This document shows positions 62,036-64,000 of a DNA stretch of 64,000 bases, one piece after another. Origin of the DNA: Pantanalinema sp. (GTDB taxonomy: Bacteria; Cyanobacteriota; Sericytochromatia; S15B-MN24; UBA4093). Both the position numbers and the translations under genes were made by a program. The stretch's first letter is position 1; each line of letters opens with the position of its first letter. The stretch is from the NCBI GenBank assembly GCA_036704125.1, contig DATNQI010000085.1, forward strand, positions 17,338-81,337, given 5' to 3'. The notes beneath the pieces are model-generated. The model did no database searches, had not been told where the DNA came from, and was given only the letters and a program-made list of their open reading frames with translations.

Positions 62036-63628
62036 GTGTCCGATGACCTGGAATTACGGCAAAAGCTGGAAGAGAGCGAGCATCAGCTCTCGCTGCTGAC
62101 GCGCAAGCTGCGCGCGCTCCAGCAGGTGTCCTACCAGATCAACAACTCCTACGACCTGCGAGAGCTGTCCGCCTCCATCTGCACGCTGGCGACCCAGGCG
62201 CTGGGGGCCCAGTACGCGGGCCTCTACCACCTGGACGGCGGTGGCCTCAAGGTCGTCGAGGATCTGGCCGTCGTCAAGCCCAAGGGCATGAGCCTGCTCA
62301 AGATGCTGCAGGAGGCGAGCACGCGCGAGGCCGCCCAGGGCATGTCCCTGGCCGAGGCGGGCTTTCTCGCTCAGGTGGTCGCGACCGGCAAGTCGATCGC
62401 GATCGAGGACCTGGCCGCCGCGCCCGAGAGCTGCCCCGAGGCCATCCGCGAGCACGCCCTCGCCTCGGTCATGGCGACCCCGCTGGTGACCCAGCGCGAG
62501 ATCCTGGGGGTCTTCCTGGTGGGCACCCAGGAGCCGCACGCCTTCTCGAGCGACGAGCAGGAGCTGCTGGCGGACCTGGCGCAGCAGGCGACCGGCGCCT
62601 TCATCACGAGCAAGCTGTACGCCCAGACCCTCGAGGAGAAGCAGCGCGCCGATCGCATGGTCGAGGGCCTCAAGAACCTGAACGAGGCCATGGGCGCGAT
62701 CGCCAAGCACCTCAGCGTCGGCGGCGCCTGCGAGGCCCTGATCGAGCACCTTCCCACCTTCCTGCCGATCGAGGAGGCCGCCCTCTTCCTGCGGCGCGGC
62801 GACGGCTGGCCCCTGATCGCGGGCCAGCGCCGGTTCTTCGACGAGCTGCCCTTCCCGTGGCGGGTCGCCATGAGCGCCCAGGGGATCGCCAAGAGCCTGC
62901 ATCTGTCGCCGGCTTCCCTCGCGGGCACCCCGTACGAGGCCTTGGGGCGGGTCATGGCCTTCCCGCTCATCGTCCAGCAGGAGGTGCAGGGGGTGGTCGT
63001 CTGCGCGACCTCGCCCCAGCTGGACCCCACGGCGGTCGAGGTGGTCGAGACCCTGGTGGGCCACACGGCCCTGACGGTGGCCAACGCGGCCATGGTCGAG
63101 AAGGTCGAGCGCCAGGCGATCACCGACGGCCTGACCGGGGTCTACAACCGCCGCTACTTCAACGATCGCCTGCTGAGCGAGATGCAGCGATCGCAGCGCT
63201 ACGGCCACCAGCTGAGTCTCATCATCCTGGACATCGACTTCTTCAAGTCGGCCAACGACGTGCTCGGCCACCTGGGCGGCGACGCGGTCCTCAAGCAGCT
63301 GGCGGCCCTGCTCAAGGACAAGGTGCGCAAGGTGGACATCGTCGCGCGCTACGGCGGCGAGGAGTTCGCCATCATCCTGCCCGAGACGGGCCACGACTCG
63401 GGCCTGCACGTGGCCGAGCGGATCCGGGGCTGGATCGAGGAGTACCCCTTCACCGACCAGGAGAAGCTGCCCCACAAGGTCATCACGGCGAGCCTCGGGG
63501 TCGCGACCTTCCCCGTCCACGCCGGGACCATGGACGAGCTGATCCACACGGCCGACGAGGCCCTCTACCAGGCAAAGCAGGCCGGGCGCAACCGCGTCGG
63601 CCGCATCCCCAGCGCTCAGAAGGCTTAG
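62036..63628 (+). CDS. GAF-GAF-GGDEF diguanylate cyclase
   Basis: 530 residues from GTG 62036, with TAGGAGG upstream. An N-terminal coiled coil (about 5-40), two GAF domains (about 40-195 and 225-345) and a GGDEF domain (about 365-525) with ARYGGEEFAI are present. The intact GGEEF indicates c-di-GMP synthesis. No clear RxxD inhibitory site seen. It is co-transcribed with the MglA pair, so c-di-GMP and polarity are likely linked here. Confidence 0.92.
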   Translation: MSDDLELRQKLEESEHQLSLLTRKLRALQQVSYQINNSYDLRELSASICTLATQALGAQYAGLYHLDGGGLKVVEDLAVVKPKGMSLLKMLQEASTREAAQGMSLAEAGFLAQVVATGKSIAIEDLAAAPESCPEAIREHALASVMATPLVTQREILGVFLVGTQEPHAFSSDEQELLADLAQQATGAFITSKLYAQTLEEKQRADRMVEGLKNLNEAMGAIAKHLSVGGACEALIEHLPTFLPIEEAALFLRRGDGWPLIAGQRRFFDELPFPWRVAMSAQGIAKSLHLSPASLAGTPYEALGRVMAFPLIVQQEVQGVVVCATSPQLDPTAVEVVETLVGHTALTVANAAMVEKVERQAITDGLTGVYNRRYFNDRLLSEMQRSQRYGHQLSLIILDIDFFKSANDVLGHLGGDAVLKQLAALLKDKVRKVDIVARYGGEEFAIILPETGHDSGLHVAERIRGWIEEYPFTDQEKLPHKVITASLGVATFPVHAGTMDELIHTADEALYQAKQAGRNRVGRIPSAQKA

Positions 63629-63634
63629 GTTTTC

Positions 63635-63934
63635 ATGAATACCGACTCCCCGGTCATCCGCGGCTTCCGCGCCGTCGCCCTCGCCGAGGGCATCAGCTTC
63701 CTCTTGCTCCTGTGCGTCGCCATGCCCCTCAAGTACCTGGCGGGCATGCCCATGGCCGTGAAGGTCGCAGGCTCGCTTCATGGCTTCCTGTTCGTCACCT
63801 ACCTGGTGACCGCCTACCTGCTGTTCACCGAGCTGAAGTGGCCCCTGAAGCGGGCCCCGGGCGTCCTGCTCGCGGCGGTGCTGCCCTTCGGCACCTTCGT
63901 GCTCGAGCGCAAGTGGCTGAATCAGGCGAGCTAA
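63635..63934 (+). CDS. DUF3817 family membrane protein
   Basis: 99 residues, three membrane segments (about 12-32, 42-63, 75-91). The pattern ALAEGISFLLLL...PLKYLAGMPMAVKVAGSLHGFLF is typical of DUF3817. Function unknown. ATG 63635 lies 6 nt after the diguanylate cyclase stop, so it probably shares the operon and ends it at the hairpin downstream. Confidence 0.8.
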   Translation: MNTDSPVIRGFRAVALAEGISFLLLLCVAMPLKYLAGMPMAVKVAGSLHGFLFVTYLVTAYLLFTELKWPLKRAPGVLLAAVLPFGTFVLERKWLNQAS

Positions 63935-63942
63935 GCACGCCA

Positions 63943-63992
63943 ATCAAAAGCAAAGGAGGCGTCCCGACCGGGGCGCCTCCTTTGCTTTTGAT
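63943..63992. terminator. Terminator at the end of the MglA operon
   Basis: A 19-bp perfect stem (63943-63961 with 63974-63992, loop of 12) including T-rich segments within the stem, 9 nt after the DUF3817 gene. Probably bidirectional. Confidence 0.7.
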
Positions 63993-64000
63993 TCAGTCGC

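Overview
The window is a GC-rich chromosomal segment from a diderm, flagellated bacterium. The outer membrane is shown by bamA, ompH/skp and the lipid A genes lpxD, lpxC, lpxA and lpxB. Motility is shown by a flagellin start at the left edge and a FlhA-like gene. Several features recall the cyanobacterial lineage and its non-photosynthetic sister groups (Sericytochromatia/Melainabacteria): the bamA-...-lpxC-fabZ-lpxA-lpxB order, a DUF1997 protein, an RMD1/DUF155 protein and a SigF-like sigma factor. No photosynthesis gene is present. This placement is inference, about 50 % confident, and no rRNA lies in the window to test it.

Region 1 (1-18952) is a flagellin glycosylation island. The 5' end of a flagellin gene is followed by three minus-strand glycosyltransferase genes (two GT2-TPR proteins and a 1725-residue GT-B/methyltransferase/double-GT2 protein). 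A divergent plus-strand operon then encodes pseudaminic-acid-type synthesis: pseB, pseC, a SpsF-like cytidylyltransferase, a PseG-formyltransferase fusion, a second formyltransferase-like protein, a PIG-L deacetylase and pseI. A further GT2-TPR gene ends the island. No PseH acetyltransferase is present, and the formyltransferase domains may take its place.

Region 2 (18953-26313) is a plastic accessory stretch. It holds an S8 protease lipoprotein, a HigBA module with a promoter-embedded operator, a duplicated leader fused to a 25-codon remnant of a second protease copy, a kelch-like lipoprotein, an AbiE-like pair, a candidate structured ncRNA, and a RelE/ParE-type pair followed by a possible 54-residue ORF.

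Region 3 (26314-41641) is mostly housekeeping. It has tsaE-tsaB-rimI, an RMD1-family protein and a membrane protein. A strong sigma70-like promoter then drives a 12-gene run: bamA-ompH-lpxD-orf-lpxC-fabZ-lpxA-lpxB-epimerase-coaE-slt-dciA. A stand-alone FlhA cytoplasmic domain gene and tmRNA follow.

Region 4 (41642-57148) contains a lipoprotein, an HtrA protease, a TPR/zinc/MshEN-like membrane protein, HU, trpD, a SigF-like sigma factor, a peptide ABC transporter operon with an embedded DUF1997 gene, a D,D-carboxypeptidase, a GH13 lipoprotein, a CNNM/CBS transporter and a TPR protein.

Region 5 (57149-64000) carries pyruvate phosphate dikinase with its regulatory kinase/phosphatase, a Roadblock-MglA-GAF/GGDEF signalling operon and a DUF3817 membrane protein. 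GTG and TTG starts are common. Two genes (54692 and 60784) seem to begin with AUU or AUC directly behind strong Shine-Dalgarno sequences.
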